The position numbers and the translations under genes are program-made. The notes under the pieces are model-generated. The model searched no databases. It worked only from the letters and a program-made list of their open reading frames with translations, and was not told where the DNA came from. DNA of 64,000 nt from DASRDU01 sp035652435 (GTDB taxonomy: Bacteria > Acidobacteriota > Blastocatellia > RBC074), in NCBI GenBank assembly GCA_035652435.1, contig DASRDU010000115.1, positions 56,979-120,978 on the forward strand, written 5' to 3'. Shown here one piece after another: positions 35,243-44,237 of this stretch (within the stretch, counting starts at the first letter, position 1; each line of letters starts with the position of its first letter).

Positions 35243-36679
35243 TCAGCCTTCACAGGCGGACGCGGCGTTGAGCAGCCGCGCCTCATCGAAGTGATTTCCG
35301 ATCAGTTGCAGGCCAATCGGCAGCCCCGCGCTTGAAACGCCGCACGGCACGCTCACCCCGGGCACGCCGACCAGATTGATCGTGACAGTGTAGATGTCGT
35401 TCAGGTACATCGCCAGCGGATCGTCACTCTTTTCGCCGAGCCTGAACGGCGGGGTCGGCGCGGTCGGCGTCGCGATCACGTCGCACTTCTTGAAGGCCTC
35501 GGCGAAGTCATTCACCAGCAGCGTCCGCACGCGCTGGGCCTTTTCGTAATAGGCGTCGTAATACCCGGACGAGAGCGCGAACGTGCCGAGCATGATGCGG
35601 CGCTTGACTTCGGCGCCGAACCCCTCGTCGCGCGTGCGGCGGTACAGGTCCGAGAGCGTCCGCACTTCCTCGGCGCGAAAGCCGTAGCGCACGCCGTCGA
35701 AGCGCGCCAGATTCGACGAAGCTTCGGCGGTCGCGATCAGGTAATAAACCGCAATCGCGTATTTCGTATGCGGCAGGTGAACCTCGACGATCTCAGCGCC
35801 GTGCCCTTCCAGCTTTTTGATCCCGGCCTCGACCTTCGCTTTGACCTCGGCGTCCAGCCCCCCGCCGAAACATTCCGGTGGCACGCCGACACGCAGTCCC
35901 TTCACGTCACCCGTCAGCGCGCCCAGGTAATCCGGCACCGTGACATCGGCTGAAGTCGAATCGTACCGGTCGCGCCCGGCGATCACCCCGAGCGTGCGCG
36001 CCACGTCGCGCACCTTCACGCCGAACGGCCCGATCTGATCGAGCGATGAGGCGAACGCGACGAGCCCGTAACGGGAGACGCGCCCGTATGTCGGTTTCAA
36101 CCCGACGATGCCGCAGAACGAAGCCGGCTGCCGAATTGAACCGCCCGTATCCGAGCCGAGCGACACCGAAGCGAGCCCGGCCGCGACGGCGACGGCCGAA
36201 CCGCCCGAGCTTCCGCCGGGCACGTAATCCTCATTCCAGGGATTGCGCACCGGGCCGAAGGCGGAGTTCTCATTCGACGACCCCATCGCGAACTCATCGC
36301 AGTTGGCCTTGCCGAGGATGATCGCGCCAGCGGCTTCGAGTTTCGCGACAGCCGTCGCGGTGTAAGGCGGGATGTAATTGCCGAGGATGCGCGAGCCGCA
36401 GGTGGTCCGCACACCCGTCGTACACATATTGTCTTTGACAGCGACTGGAATGCCGGCGAGCGACTTGTCCTTTATCGCGTCTTTGATGCCGGCATCCATC
36501 GCCGCCGCCTGCCGCAGCGCGCCTTCGCGGTTGATTGTCAGAAAGGCGTTCAGGCGCTCGTTGCGCTGCTCGATGCGCTCCAGCGCGGCGCGCGTGATTT
36601 CGCTCGGCTTCGCGTCGCCGGAAGCGTAGAGCTTGTGCAATTCGTCAATCGTAAGGTCAGGAGTAATCGTCGTGGTCAA
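35243..36679 (-). CDS. gatA: Asp-tRNA(Asn)/Glu-tRNA(Gln) amidotransferase subunit A
   Basis: A 478-residue amidase-signature enzyme that releases ammonia from glutamine or asparagine for amidation of mischarged tRNA. The catalytic triad is visible as Lys82 (VAVKDN), Ser157 (PGGSSGGS) and Ser181 (GSDTGGSIRQPAS), the same spacing as in S. aureus GatA. I chose TTG 36679 because GGAG lies 9 nt upstream and this gives the usual GatA N-terminus; the frame runs on to 36811 but overlaps gatC. gatB is not in this window. It lies 121 nt downstream of gatC. Confidence 0.96.
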   Translation of the reverse strand: MTTTITPDLTIDELHKLYASGDAKPSEITRAALERIEQRNERLNAFLTINREGALRQAAAMDAGIKDAIKDKSLAGIPVAVKDNMCTTGVRTTCGSRILGNYIPPYTATAVAKLEAAGAIILGKANCDEFAMGSSNENSAFGPVRNPWNEDYVPGGSSGGSAVAVAAGLASVSLGSDTGGSIRQPASFCGIVGLKPTYGRVSRYGLVAFASSLDQIGPFGVKVRDVARTLGVIAGRDRYDSTSADVTVPDYLGALTGDVKGLRVGVPPECFGGGLDAEVKAKVEAGIKKLEGHGAEIVEVHLPHTKYAIAVYYLIATAEASSNLARFDGVRYGFRAEEVRTLSDLYRRTRDEGFGAEVKRRIMLGTFALSSGYYDAYYEKAQRVRTLLVNDFAEAFKKCDVIATPTAPTPPFRLGEKSDDPLAMYLNDIYTVTINLVGVPGVSVPCGVSSAGLPIGLQLIGNHFDEARLLNAASACEG

Positions 36680-36800
36680 GTTTGTTGCTCCGAAAGATGT
36701 CTCGCAAACTCCCCGGCTTGCGGATGATTTCAGGCCTGATGGTTTTGAAAGGGCGCTCTCGTGCGGGACGGCTGCAAGCCTGGAAAGTTCGCCGCCACAT

Positions 36801-37103
36801 TTACCCGCCAATCACTCGCGGCACGCGGAAATGACCGTCGGCGGCATCGGGCGCGTTCTCAAGGGCTTTTTCCTGGCCGAGGCCCGGTTCGACTGTGTCG
36901 TCGCGCGTGGCAAAGGAAGTCCCGGCTTCGCCCGCGCTGCGGTGCCGCCAGGGTTTGACCGACGACGTGTCGAGTTCATTCAACTGGTCAATGTATTCGA
37001 CTATCGCGGCAAGCTGAATGCCCAAAGACTGTTTCTCTTCGGCGCCCAGTTCGAGGTTGGCGAGTTCGGCGATCTTTTCGACTTCGGATTGGGTAATCGG
37101 CAT
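36801..37103 (-). CDS. gatC: Asp/Glu-tRNA amidotransferase subunit C
   Basis: A 100-residue GatC, the small belt-like subunit that stabilises GatA-GatB. Recognisable are the N-terminal helix pair (ITQSEVEKIAELANLEL, QLAAIVEYIDQLNELDT) and the tail with DDTVEPGLGQEKALENAPDAADGHFRVPRVI. I use the ATG at 37103 (MPITQSEV); an upstream ATG at 37124 would add seven residues. First gene of the gatC-gatA-DHS-like run. Confidence 0.95.
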   Translation of the reverse strand: MPITQSEVEKIAELANLELGAEEKQSLGIQLAAIVEYIDQLNELDTSSVKPWRHRSAGEAGTSFATRDDTVEPGLGQEKALENAPDAADGHFRVPRVIGG

Positions 37104-37149
37104 AGTGAAATCAGAGGCCAACAACCTGTCAGACGGTTGATCCTGCCCC

Positions 37150-37605
37150 CTACCCTCTGCTGTCCTTTCTCTCCAGGCATCTGGCCGCCGCGCGCAGGAA
37201 AGCTTCGCGCAGCGATTCGTCTTTGATCTGTTCGGCGGCGGGTTTCAATTCTTCCTTCAGCTCCTTGGTGTGGTGGAACTCGAATGACCTGGCGGGCTGT
37301 TGCCGCGATTGCTCGACGTGAACCGGGTCGAGGCGGAATTCGATGTAAGTCACGAGCGGCGCGCCGAGCAGCGAGTTGAGTTTGAAGATAAACCCTTTGC
37401 TTTCCCGCTCCATCTGCCGTTTCCAGTTCTGATCCTTAATCGCCACGACGAGCGTCCGGTGGTAGAGATGGAAGGGGGCGCAGGCGTTCTCCAGGCGGCC
37501 CCCGGTCGCGGCGTGCCACGCGGCGAAAACCGCCTGCTCGCGCACCTCCTCGTTATCGCCCGAGAGGCGAATCATCGCCGGCAGCATTTTGAGCAGGCTA
37601 TACAT
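37150..37605 (-). CDS. dciA: DUF721/DciA-family protein, probable replicative helicase loader
   Basis: 151 residues. The N-terminal 90 residues fit the DUF721 (DciA) domain: REQAVFAAWHAATGGRLENACAPFHLYHRTLVVAIKDQNWKRQME and then LNSLLGAPLVTYIEFRLDP. DciA is the ancestral bacterial operator of the DnaB helicase and interacts with it during loading at replication forks. The C-terminal 55 residues are charged and likely flexible. It lies about 45 nt upstream of gatC on the same strand. Confidence 0.82.
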   Translation of the reverse strand: MYSLLKMLPAMIRLSGDNEEVREQAVFAAWHAATGGRLENACAPFHLYHRTLVVAIKDQNWKRQMERESKGFIFKLNSLLGAPLVTYIEFRLDPVHVEQSRQQPARSFEFHHTKELKEELKPAAEQIKDESLREAFLRAAARCLERKDSRG

Positions 37606-37648
37606 TGATTGTTTTGCTGCTTTGAGAGCAGATGCGTTTTGCTGGCAT

Positions 37649-38272
37649 TCACTGGTCCAGATCGTAAGCTGCCCGGAGCCACTGGTTCACTTCATCGTCT
37701 ATTTCACCCAGGCTGGTAATCGCAATCCGGTGCGTGATGCGGTCACCTTTCTCGCGGCCCCCGGTTTCAACCAGCCGACCGGTCGGCGGCGTATCTTTCA
37801 AGGCGAAGCCCAGATCAATTCGCTTGTTGGTCGTCGCCTTGATCTGCGCGAAGACGTGACGGCGATAGAGCGGGACGATGGTCTTGCCGGGGCAGGCGCG
37901 CACGTCTTTGCCAAGGGCTTTACCGAGCCGGAGCAGTTCGTCATAGATGGGCCTTAGCGCGGCCTTTGTCCCCGAATACTGCGCGTCCACATACTCAATC
38001 GCTTTTTGCAGGTACAGTTCCGGATCGCTGTCTTCCAGGCCGACGCCGTCCGCTCGCTCGGCGATCCAGGATGCGCCATTCGTTCCGAAGCCATGTTTCT
38101 GCTTGAGCCACGCGACGCGCTCTTTCTGATCCTTCGGCCCGGACTTTCTGACCAGGGTGATCCACTCGTCAAGCGATCTGCCTGTTTTTTCGGGCAGGCT
38201 CTCGACCCAGTCCTGAACCACCCTGATGCCGGGATGGACGCTGTAAGGGTTGTCGGGGGCTCTCTTTGCCAT
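37649..38272 (-). CDS. DUF4287 / DUF5655 domain protein
   Basis: A 207-residue cytoplasmic protein. The N-terminal part (PGIRVVQDWVESLPEKTGRSLDEWITLVRKSGPKDQKERVAWLKQKHGFGTNGASWIAER) is a DUF4287 domain. The C-terminal part (IYDELLRLGKALGKDVRACPGKTIVPLYRRHVFAQIKATTNKRIDLGFALKD) is DUF5655, often found in proteins annotated as transporter-like or restriction-linked without proof. No function is established. I chose ATG 38272 because AGGAAA precedes it by a good distance; 38278 is the other candidate. Confidence 0.8.
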   Translation of the reverse strand: MAKRAPDNPYSVHPGIRVVQDWVESLPEKTGRSLDEWITLVRKSGPKDQKERVAWLKQKHGFGTNGASWIAERADGVGLEDSDPELYLQKAIEYVDAQYSGTKAALRPIYDELLRLGKALGKDVRACPGKTIVPLYRRHVFAQIKATTNKRIDLGFALKDTPPTGRLVETGGREKGDRITHRIAITSLGEIDDEVNQWLRAAYDLDQ

Positions 38273-38281
38273 CAGCATTTC

Positions 38282-39898
38282 CTATTTGCGCGCGCGTTTC
38301 GGCCCCGCAGCCTTTGCCCCTGCGTTCGCGGCAGGCTTCAGGCTGTTGGTGTGTTTGATGACCGGCCAGTATTTGGCGAAGACGAAATCGGGGCTGTTCT
38401 CGGGGTCGTGGCAGACCAGACAGCTCGTCGGCGCGGCGGGCGTTTTGTAATTGCCGGCCTTCGGCGCCTTAACGTGTTCCGCGCCGGGGCCGTGACACGA
38501 TTCGCACTGCACATTGGCGAATTGCGGCGTGGCTTTGATGTTGATGAAGCCCTGCTGTTTGAAGCCGACCGAATGACAGCCGACGCACGAGTCATCGAAC
38601 TCGCGGTTCTTTGTCGCGAGCCCGGCGAAGGCGTGCGAGTGGCGCGACTTCTGCCAGATCGCGTATTCGGTCTTGTGGCAGGTCGCGCACGTTTCCGCGG
38701 TCACCCAGACGGAAGGCTGGTCGCCCTGGCCCTTGTGCGCCGCCGCGATCTCTTCGGCGACGCGGCGCTGCACGACATCAATCTCGCCGCGCGCCTGCCT
38801 GGTCACCCGTGCCATCTGCGGGTCGTCGGGGATCACGTCGTCCAGTTCGACGTAACGGGTCGTGAAGCGGTCAACCACGCCGTCCTTGTCGGTGTAAAAG
38901 CGCAACTCGCCGAGGTACTTTGTCTGCTTCGAGGCGAACATAATCAGCGCGTTGTTGACCTGCTTCGGGTCGGGCACGAGGCCGCTGCCGTCGGCGGCGA
39001 TGATCAGATCGAGGTCGGGATTCTGCACCGCTATACGATTGGCCATCGCAAGGCCGAAGTAACCGACGACGGCGGTGACATCAACCTTGTCTTTGATTTC
39101 GGCCAGCGTTTTCTTCACTGCTTCAAGCGGGTCTTCGATCACGAAACCGGCGGCTTCAACCGCGGCCTTCTTGTCGTCGGGCGCCGGTTGGGTGACGCCG
39201 ATGAAGGCGATGCGCACCGGTTTTTGCAACCGTTTGCCCGTGATCGTTTTGATCACGTAAGGCGCTGGGCTGGTTCGCGCCGCGCCTTCTTTCGCTTTGA
39301 CGTTGGCTGAAATCAGCGATGACTTCTCCGGCTTCAGATTCGCCTCAGGATTGAGCAACCGGCTGGCGTAACGCAGATCGAGATGCGACAGGTTGACGAC
39401 TTCCAGATTGATCTGTTCGTTCGCCTTCACAATCCAGTCGTTCATCAACTGTGCGTCAGCGCGCAACGCTGTTTTGTCCTGATTGGCCTCGTCGCTGAAG
39501 ATGTGCCCGGCGTCAACCATCAGCGTTGCGGCGTCGGGGCTGCGCCGGCGCAGGGCATTGATGTAACCCATGCGCCGCGCCACGCCGCCGAGCGGGTGGA
39601 TCGGGCAGCCGCAGACTTCCAGATTGCCCGCGATGTCGGCGGAGAAGAACAGCACCAGCCCGTAACCGTCATCCTCGCCGAGCCGCTCCTTGAGCGTGCC
39701 GCTCGGTTTCGGGTTCCTCGACAGCTTCTCGCGATCCGATTGCGCCTTCTGCTGCTTCTGCGGGCTGACGAGCGCGAGTACCCTCGAAGCGCCAGCGGGC
39801 AGATTCCAGAGCAGCGCGGCAAATGCAAAGACACTGACGACCACGAGCGAGACCACTCTTTTTAGCCCTGACATCCGGCCAGACCTGTAGTTAGACAT
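38282..39898 (-). CDS. Exported metallophosphatase-like domain fused to a tetraheme cytochrome c
   Basis: 538 residues with a signal peptide or anchor (RVVSLVVVSVFAFAALLWNLPAGAS). The middle 300 residues resemble the UshA/5'-nucleotidase metallophosphatase fold (VLFFSADIAGNLEVCGCPIHPLGGVARR, LMVDAGHIF, VRIAFIGVTQP). The first metal motif (normally D-x-H-G) reads SADIAGN, so catalysis is doubtful. The C-terminal 140 residues carry four CxxCH heme sites (CATCH, CVGCH, CESCH, CLVCH), with spare His for bis-His ligation, as in cytochrome c554-like proteins. It is probably periplasmic electron transfer. AGAGGAAG lies 5 nt before the ATG. Downstream lies the DUF4287 gene, 9 nt away. Confidence 0.87.
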   Translation of the reverse strand: MSNYRSGRMSGLKRVVSLVVVSVFAFAALLWNLPAGASRVLALVSPQKQQKAQSDREKLSRNPKPSGTLKERLGEDDGYGLVLFFSADIAGNLEVCGCPIHPLGGVARRMGYINALRRRSPDAATLMVDAGHIFSDEANQDKTALRADAQLMNDWIVKANEQINLEVVNLSHLDLRYASRLLNPEANLKPEKSSLISANVKAKEGAARTSPAPYVIKTITGKRLQKPVRIAFIGVTQPAPDDKKAAVEAAGFVIEDPLEAVKKTLAEIKDKVDVTAVVGYFGLAMANRIAVQNPDLDLIIAADGSGLVPDPKQVNNALIMFASKQTKYLGELRFYTDKDGVVDRFTTRYVELDDVIPDDPQMARVTRQARGEIDVVQRRVAEEIAAAHKGQGDQPSVWVTAETCATCHKTEYAIWQKSRHSHAFAGLATKNREFDDSCVGCHSVGFKQQGFINIKATPQFANVQCESCHGPGAEHVKAPKAGNYKTPAAPTSCLVCHDPENSPDFVFAKYWPVIKHTNSLKPAANAGAKAAGPKRARK

Positions 39899-39991
39899 CC
39901 GACTTCCTCTTGTGTTGCAATAAGGGCCGTTTGAAGATTCACCAGTGTAGTCAAAAAGGGGAAACCCGACAAGCAGACAGTCGGTTCGAAT

Positions 39992-40573
39992 ATGACCATT
40001 CCTGCCCTCATTCTGGCTTCCGCCTCACCTCGCCGCGCGGAGCTGCTGCGCGCCGCCGGCATCACGTTCGAGGTGCGCGTGGCCGACATTGACGAAACGC
40101 AGCGGCCCGGCGAAGCGGCCCGTGATTACGTGATCAGGCTGTCGCGGGAAAAAGCGGAGGCCGTGGCCCGCGGCGACGAACTCGTGCTGGGCGCTGATAC
40201 GACGGTGCTGATCGGCGATGAGACGGCGGGCAAGCCGCAGGACGCGGCGGACGCGGAAAGAATGCTGCGCGCATTAAGCGGAACCTGGCACGAGGTGCTG
40301 ACGGCAGTGACGCTGCGGCGCGGCAGCCGGATGATCTCAGACGTGGCGGTGACGCGCGTCAAATTCGCCGCGATGAATGACGAAGAGATCAGGTGGTACG
40401 TGGCGAGCGGGGAGCCATTTGACAAGGCCGGGGCTTACGCGATTCAGGGCCTCGCGTCGCTCTTCATCGAACGGATCGAAGGTAGTTACTCCAACGTCGT
40501 CGGGCTGCCGGTGCAGATGGTTTACCGGATGTCGCGTGAAATGGGCGTCGAGATTCGCCCAAGGGCTGATTGA
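39992..40573 (+). CDS. maf: Maf-family nucleoside triphosphate pyrophosphatase
   Basis: A 193-residue Maf protein. Motifs: LASASPRRAELLRAAGI at the N-terminus, ADTTVLIGDETAGKP with the catalytic Asp, and the C-terminal AYAIQGLASLFIERIEGSYSNVVGLPVQMVY. Maf enzymes hydrolyse dTTP/UTP or modified nucleotides to monophosphates and keep non-canonical bases out of nucleic acids. No clear ribosome site is visible before the ATG. The gene is divergent from the cytochrome gene and convergent with the sigma-54 activator, with a long hairpin in between. Confidence 0.95.
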   Translation: MTIPALILASASPRRAELLRAAGITFEVRVADIDETQRPGEAARDYVIRLSREKAEAVARGDELVLGADTTVLIGDETAGKPQDAADAERMLRALSGTWHEVLTAVTLRRGSRMISDVAVTRVKFAAMNDEEIRWYVASGEPFDKAGAYAIQGLASLFIERIEGSYSNVVGLPVQMVYRMSREMGVEIRPRAD

Positions 40574-40602
40574 GAAGAAACTTCTGCCCGTCAAATGTCC
40601 GG

Positions 40603-40674
40603 CAAACCTTCCAGTTGGTCGTCGGACTTCACAACCGGCGCACCGCAGAAGCAAACGACCAACTGGAAAGTTTG
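40603..40674. terminator. 20-bp hairpin between maf and the sigma-54 activator gene
   Basis: Arms 40603-40622 and 40655-40674 pair with a single mismatch across a 32-nt loop. It occupies most of the 116-bp gap between two convergent stops (40573 and 40690). Confidence 0.55.
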
Positions 40675-40689
40675 TCGAACGTCGCTTCG

Positions 40690-43600
40690 TCATTCTTCGC
40701 CTGTTTCCTCCCCCGGCTCATTCATCTTCAACCGCTGGAGCTTCAGGTAAAGCCCCTTGCGCGTGATGCCGAGTTCGCGGGCGACCTGCTCGCGGCGGCC
40801 CTTGTGCCGACGCATGGCGTCGGCGATGAGATGGCGCTCGATTTCACTGAACACGTCTTCGAGCGTCTGCTCGCCGGGTTTGAAGTGCAGGTTGATCAGG
40901 TGTTCGCCGCCCGGCGGGGCGGCCTCTTCGCGCAGCCGCGCGCGGTTGAGCAGCGCGTTGGTGACGGCGGCGAGGTTGCGCCCGCTGAAGCCGCTCGTGC
41001 GGGCCTGCCCGCCGCTGCTGAAAATCACGGGCGACAGGTCGCGCTCGGTGATCGTGCCGCCGGCGGGCGTGTAGGCGACCAGCCGCTGAATTTCATTCGC
41101 GAGCTGCCGCACGTTGCCCGGCCAGTCGTAAACCATCAGCAGGTCGAGCGCCTGCGGCGTGATCGTGATCGGCGTCTCGCCTTCTTCGCCCTCCTTCCCG
41201 GCCTCGCCCGCGTAAAGGTTGAGGAAGTGATCCACGAGCGACGGGATCTCTTCGCGGCGCTCGCGCAAGGGCGGGATGTGCAGGCGGATGACGTTCAGGC
41301 GGTAATAGAGGTCTTCGCGGAATTTCCCATCGGCGACGAGTTTTTCAATGTCGGCGTTGGTCGCGGCGATGACGCGCACGTCCACGCGCAGCGGGCGGGC
41401 TGCGCCGAGCGGCTGGATTTCGCCCTCCTGCAGGAAGCGCAGGAACTGCGGCTGCACTTCGAGCGCGAGGTCGCCGATCTCGTCCAGAAAGAGCGTGCCG
41501 CCGTCGGCCGCGCGGATCACGCCCTGATAATCAGTGACGGCCCCGGTGAAGGCGCCTTTCTTGTGGCCGAAGAGTTGTGAGGCGATGATCTCGCGCGGCG
41601 CGACGGTGCAATTGAAGGGCACGAAGGGCGCATTGCGCCGGTCACTCAGCTGGTGAATCGCGTGCGCCACCAGCTCCTTGCCCGTGCCCGATTCGCCGGT
41701 GATCAGCGCCGTGACGTGGCTGCCGCGGATCTTGTGGATGTCTTCCGCCAGCTTCTGCATGGCCTGACTGGCGAGGACGAGCCCGGGCAGGCGCGCGTCG
41801 TTTTTCTGTTCCTGCGCCTCGTAACCCATCAGCCCTCGCGTCTGCCTGCGCAGGGCGCACAGCTCAAGACAGACTTCGGCCAGCTTGACCAGTGGTTCGA
41901 TTGATTCGCTCAATAGATACAGGGCGTTCGACGAGCCAAGGTAGAGTATCGTCCGCAATTCTTCATTCGCCCGCAACCTGTAAAGAAGGGCTTCATCGAG
42001 GTCAATTTCCGTGTCCCCTCCCGCCCCCCGCAACGCTTCGGAGACGCGCCCGGACAGCGCGGCGGCCTCCGCCGCATCAATCCCGGCCAGCACTGAAGCG
42101 GCGAACCGGCCGGCCTCCACTTCGTCAAAGATGACCACGGGAGCGGGCGCGGCGGCCTCGTGAACCAGCCTGACCAGTTCGTGCAGGAGCAGCTCGCGTG
42201 ACGACGCGGCCCCGATCAGCCGCATCACCTGGGCGCCGCTCACTTCGGCGGCGGGCGGGGGGGCGGGGCGTGACGGAGCGGGAAGAATCAGGTTCAGTTC
42301 TTCCGCCTCTTCGCGGTTGAGCGCGGAGAGCGCCTGCTCGACGCGCTCGAGCATCGGCCGGGCGCCGAGCCGCCTGAAAATTTCACCGGCCCGGCGCAAT
42401 TCTTCGCGCGCGCGCGCGTGACTGCCGGCATTGCCGTGGGTGATGGAAATGGATCCGAGGTGATAGCGGGCGACGGCCTCCTCATACTGGTCGGAGACCA
42501 TCTCAAAGATCGTGATCGCCTGACTGAAGTGATGACGCGCGGCTTCAACGCCCCCGGCGCGGGCGCGCATCAATCCGTTCAGGAGGCGGAAGTGCCCGAC
42601 CAAGGAGACGTTCGCCGACAACTCAATCGCCTCGGCCGCCTCGTCAAGCAGCCGGTGCGCGGATCGCTCTTCGCCCGCCTCCAGATACGCCCCCGCCAGA
42701 TGCAGTCTCGCCGAAGCCGCGATCCGTTTGTCTTCGAGCTTCGTGGCGACGGCCAGCTCATGCTCGAAAGTGACAATCGCCCGCCCCTTGTCGCCGCGCA
42801 TGAGCAGGCAGCGGCCCAGCGTCTGGAGCGCCTGCTCTTCGCCGAACGGGAAGTTCGCGGCATGCGCGTTTTCGATGGCGCGATTGAGCAGCGTTTCGGC
42901 TTCCTCAAAATCGCCGCGCAGCATGGTGATTTCCCCGAGCGTGTCGAGCGCCGTCCCCTGCACGGCGCGGTCGCCGGATTTGCGGCCGAGTTCGATAGCC
43001 TGGTGCAGCGCCTGCTCGGCCCGCGCCCAGTCGCCGACGTGGCCCAGACCGTAGCCAAGGTTGCTGTAGGCGTAAGCGAGGATGCGGTCATTTTTAGCCT
43101 GCTTCAGGTAAAAGATCGCCTTCTCGATGGTCTCGATGCCTTCGGCCGCCTGGCCGTATTCGCGCCAGAGGATTAGGTTGGAGAGGTTGGTGTAGATGCT
43201 GCCGAGCAGGAGCGGCGCGCGGCGGTCGCCGATGATCTTAACGGCCTGCTCGAAGTGATCACGCGCGGCGTGGAAATCACCCTCGCTGACCGAGACGTTG
43301 CCGAGCAGGAAGTAAGTCTGCGCGAGCGCCTGCCACTGCCCCGTGACGCGGTGCTGCTGCAAAGCCCTGCGCAGGTGATCGCGCGCGAACTGCGTCTCGC
43401 CGATCGCGCGATAAATCCGCCCCAGCACCTGGTGACACGCGCCCAGGTCTTCCGGGTCGTGGCGCTCTTCGGCCAGCGCCAGCGCCGATTTCAGATAATT
43501 GATCGCCCGCGGGTGGTCGCCCGCGTACCCGTATGCCGACCCCATCCGCAGCCACACCTGAAAGAGTACGACCGGGTGCAGCCCCGTGCGCCCCGACGCG

Positions 43601-43872
43601 TTCTCGTATTCAGCCATCGCCTCGATGGCCTCGCGGTAGCGCGCCAGGTTTTCGAGCGATTCCGCGAGCGAACACCGCACCATCGCCCGCTGTTCTGAAT
43701 TGAGCAGCGGGCTCGAAAGCGCGGCTTCAAACCGGGCGATGGCCTCTTCGTGACTGGAATCCGCCGCGGCCCGGCGCCCGGCTTCGATGAGCGCGATCAG
43801 TTCCTTTGTGCTGGTGACGCCGGAGGGAACCGGGGATGACCCGGGCGCGGACTTTCTGCTTTGTCTGATCAT
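40690..43872 (-). CDS. TPR-fused sigma-54-dependent transcriptional activator
   Basis: About 1,060 residues. The N-terminal half is a long TPR array (repeated patterns such as GSAYGYAGDHPRAINYLKSALALAEE and LGNVSVSEGDFHAARDHFEQAV). A GAF-like or unrecognised sensor region follows, then an AAA+ domain: Walker A GESGTGKE, the sigma-54 contact loop GAFTGA intact, Walker B GGTLFLDEIGDL, arginine finger region REDLYYRLNVI. A Fis-type HTH (RREQVARELGITRKGLYLKLQRL) ends the protein. It has no receiver domain, so signals arrive through TPR or sensor contacts. I chose ATG 43872 (MIRQSRKSAP); the frame is open to 44034. Target genes are unknown. Confidence 0.92.
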   Translation of the reverse strand: MIRQSRKSAPGSSPVPSGVTSTKELIALIEAGRRAAADSSHEEAIARFEAALSSPLLNSEQRAMVRCSLAESLENLARYREAIEAMAEYENASGRTGLHPVVLFQVWLRMGSAYGYAGDHPRAINYLKSALALAEERHDPEDLGACHQVLGRIYRAIGETQFARDHLRRALQQHRVTGQWQALAQTYFLLGNVSVSEGDFHAARDHFEQAVKIIGDRRAPLLLGSIYTNLSNLILWREYGQAAEGIETIEKAIFYLKQAKNDRILAYAYSNLGYGLGHVGDWARAEQALHQAIELGRKSGDRAVQGTALDTLGEITMLRGDFEEAETLLNRAIENAHAANFPFGEEQALQTLGRCLLMRGDKGRAIVTFEHELAVATKLEDKRIAASARLHLAGAYLEAGEERSAHRLLDEAAEAIELSANVSLVGHFRLLNGLMRARAGGVEAARHHFSQAITIFEMVSDQYEEAVARYHLGSISITHGNAGSHARAREELRRAGEIFRRLGARPMLERVEQALSALNREEAEELNLILPAPSRPAPPPAAEVSGAQVMRLIGAASSRELLLHELVRLVHEAAAPAPVVIFDEVEAGRFAASVLAGIDAAEAAALSGRVSEALRGAGGDTEIDLDEALLYRLRANEELRTILYLGSSNALYLLSESIEPLVKLAEVCLELCALRRQTRGLMGYEAQEQKNDARLPGLVLASQAMQKLAEDIHKIRGSHVTALITGESGTGKELVAHAIHQLSDRRNAPFVPFNCTVAPREIIASQLFGHKKGAFTGAVTDYQGVIRAADGGTLFLDEIGDLALEVQPQFLRFLQEGEIQPLGAARPLRVDVRVIAATNADIEKLVADGKFREDLYYRLNVIRLHIPPLRERREEIPSLVDHFLNLYAGEAGKEGEEGETPITITPQALDLLMVYDWPGNVRQLANEIQRLVAYTPAGGTITERDLSPVIFSSGGQARTSGFSGRNLAAVTNALLNRARLREEAAPPGGEHLINLHFKPGEQTLEDVFSEIERHLIADAMRRHKGRREQVARELGITRKGLYLKLQRLKMNEPGEETGEE

Positions 43873-44237
43873 GAAAGCACGGCGATTCCCAACTGCTGCC
43901 CGCAGCAGGATCGCGGCAGTGGCGGGCCGGGACTCATCACGAACAGGTGCCGCCTGACCGCAGGCCCTCGCAGAGGATGACCTCGTCAGGCTGGAGAGTG
44001 AGCGCCGGCTGACCAGATTGTTTGTCGGCTTCAACCGAATTATTGAATCGCTGTCGAAAGCGCGTGCATTCTAAACAGGACTTCTGAAGGGTTGCAAGGA
44101 AGGTCAGGAAGAATAGCTTCCGATGGCGCTGATTCGGGCGCGCGCAGCCCGGGGTCGGGCCGGGGTCAATTCATTTCCCCCGGGTGCGCCCGCAAGCGAG
44201 CGGGCGCACCCGGGGGAGAGGGCAGTAATCACATCGT
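43873..44237. other. Intergenic region, 365 bp
   Basis: This region lies between the start of the TPR/sigma-54 activator gene and the stop of the globin gene. It holds a long hairpin (44176-44217) that would terminate globin transcription, and an unidentified promoter for the activator. No credible coding sequence. Confidence 0.5.
44176..44217 (-). terminator. 18-bp perfect GC-rich hairpin downstream of the globin gene
   Basis: Arms 44176-44193 and 44200-44217 are exactly complementary with loop AAGCGA. It lies 21 nt beyond the stop of the minus-strand globin gene. No U-tract is present. Confidence 0.6.
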
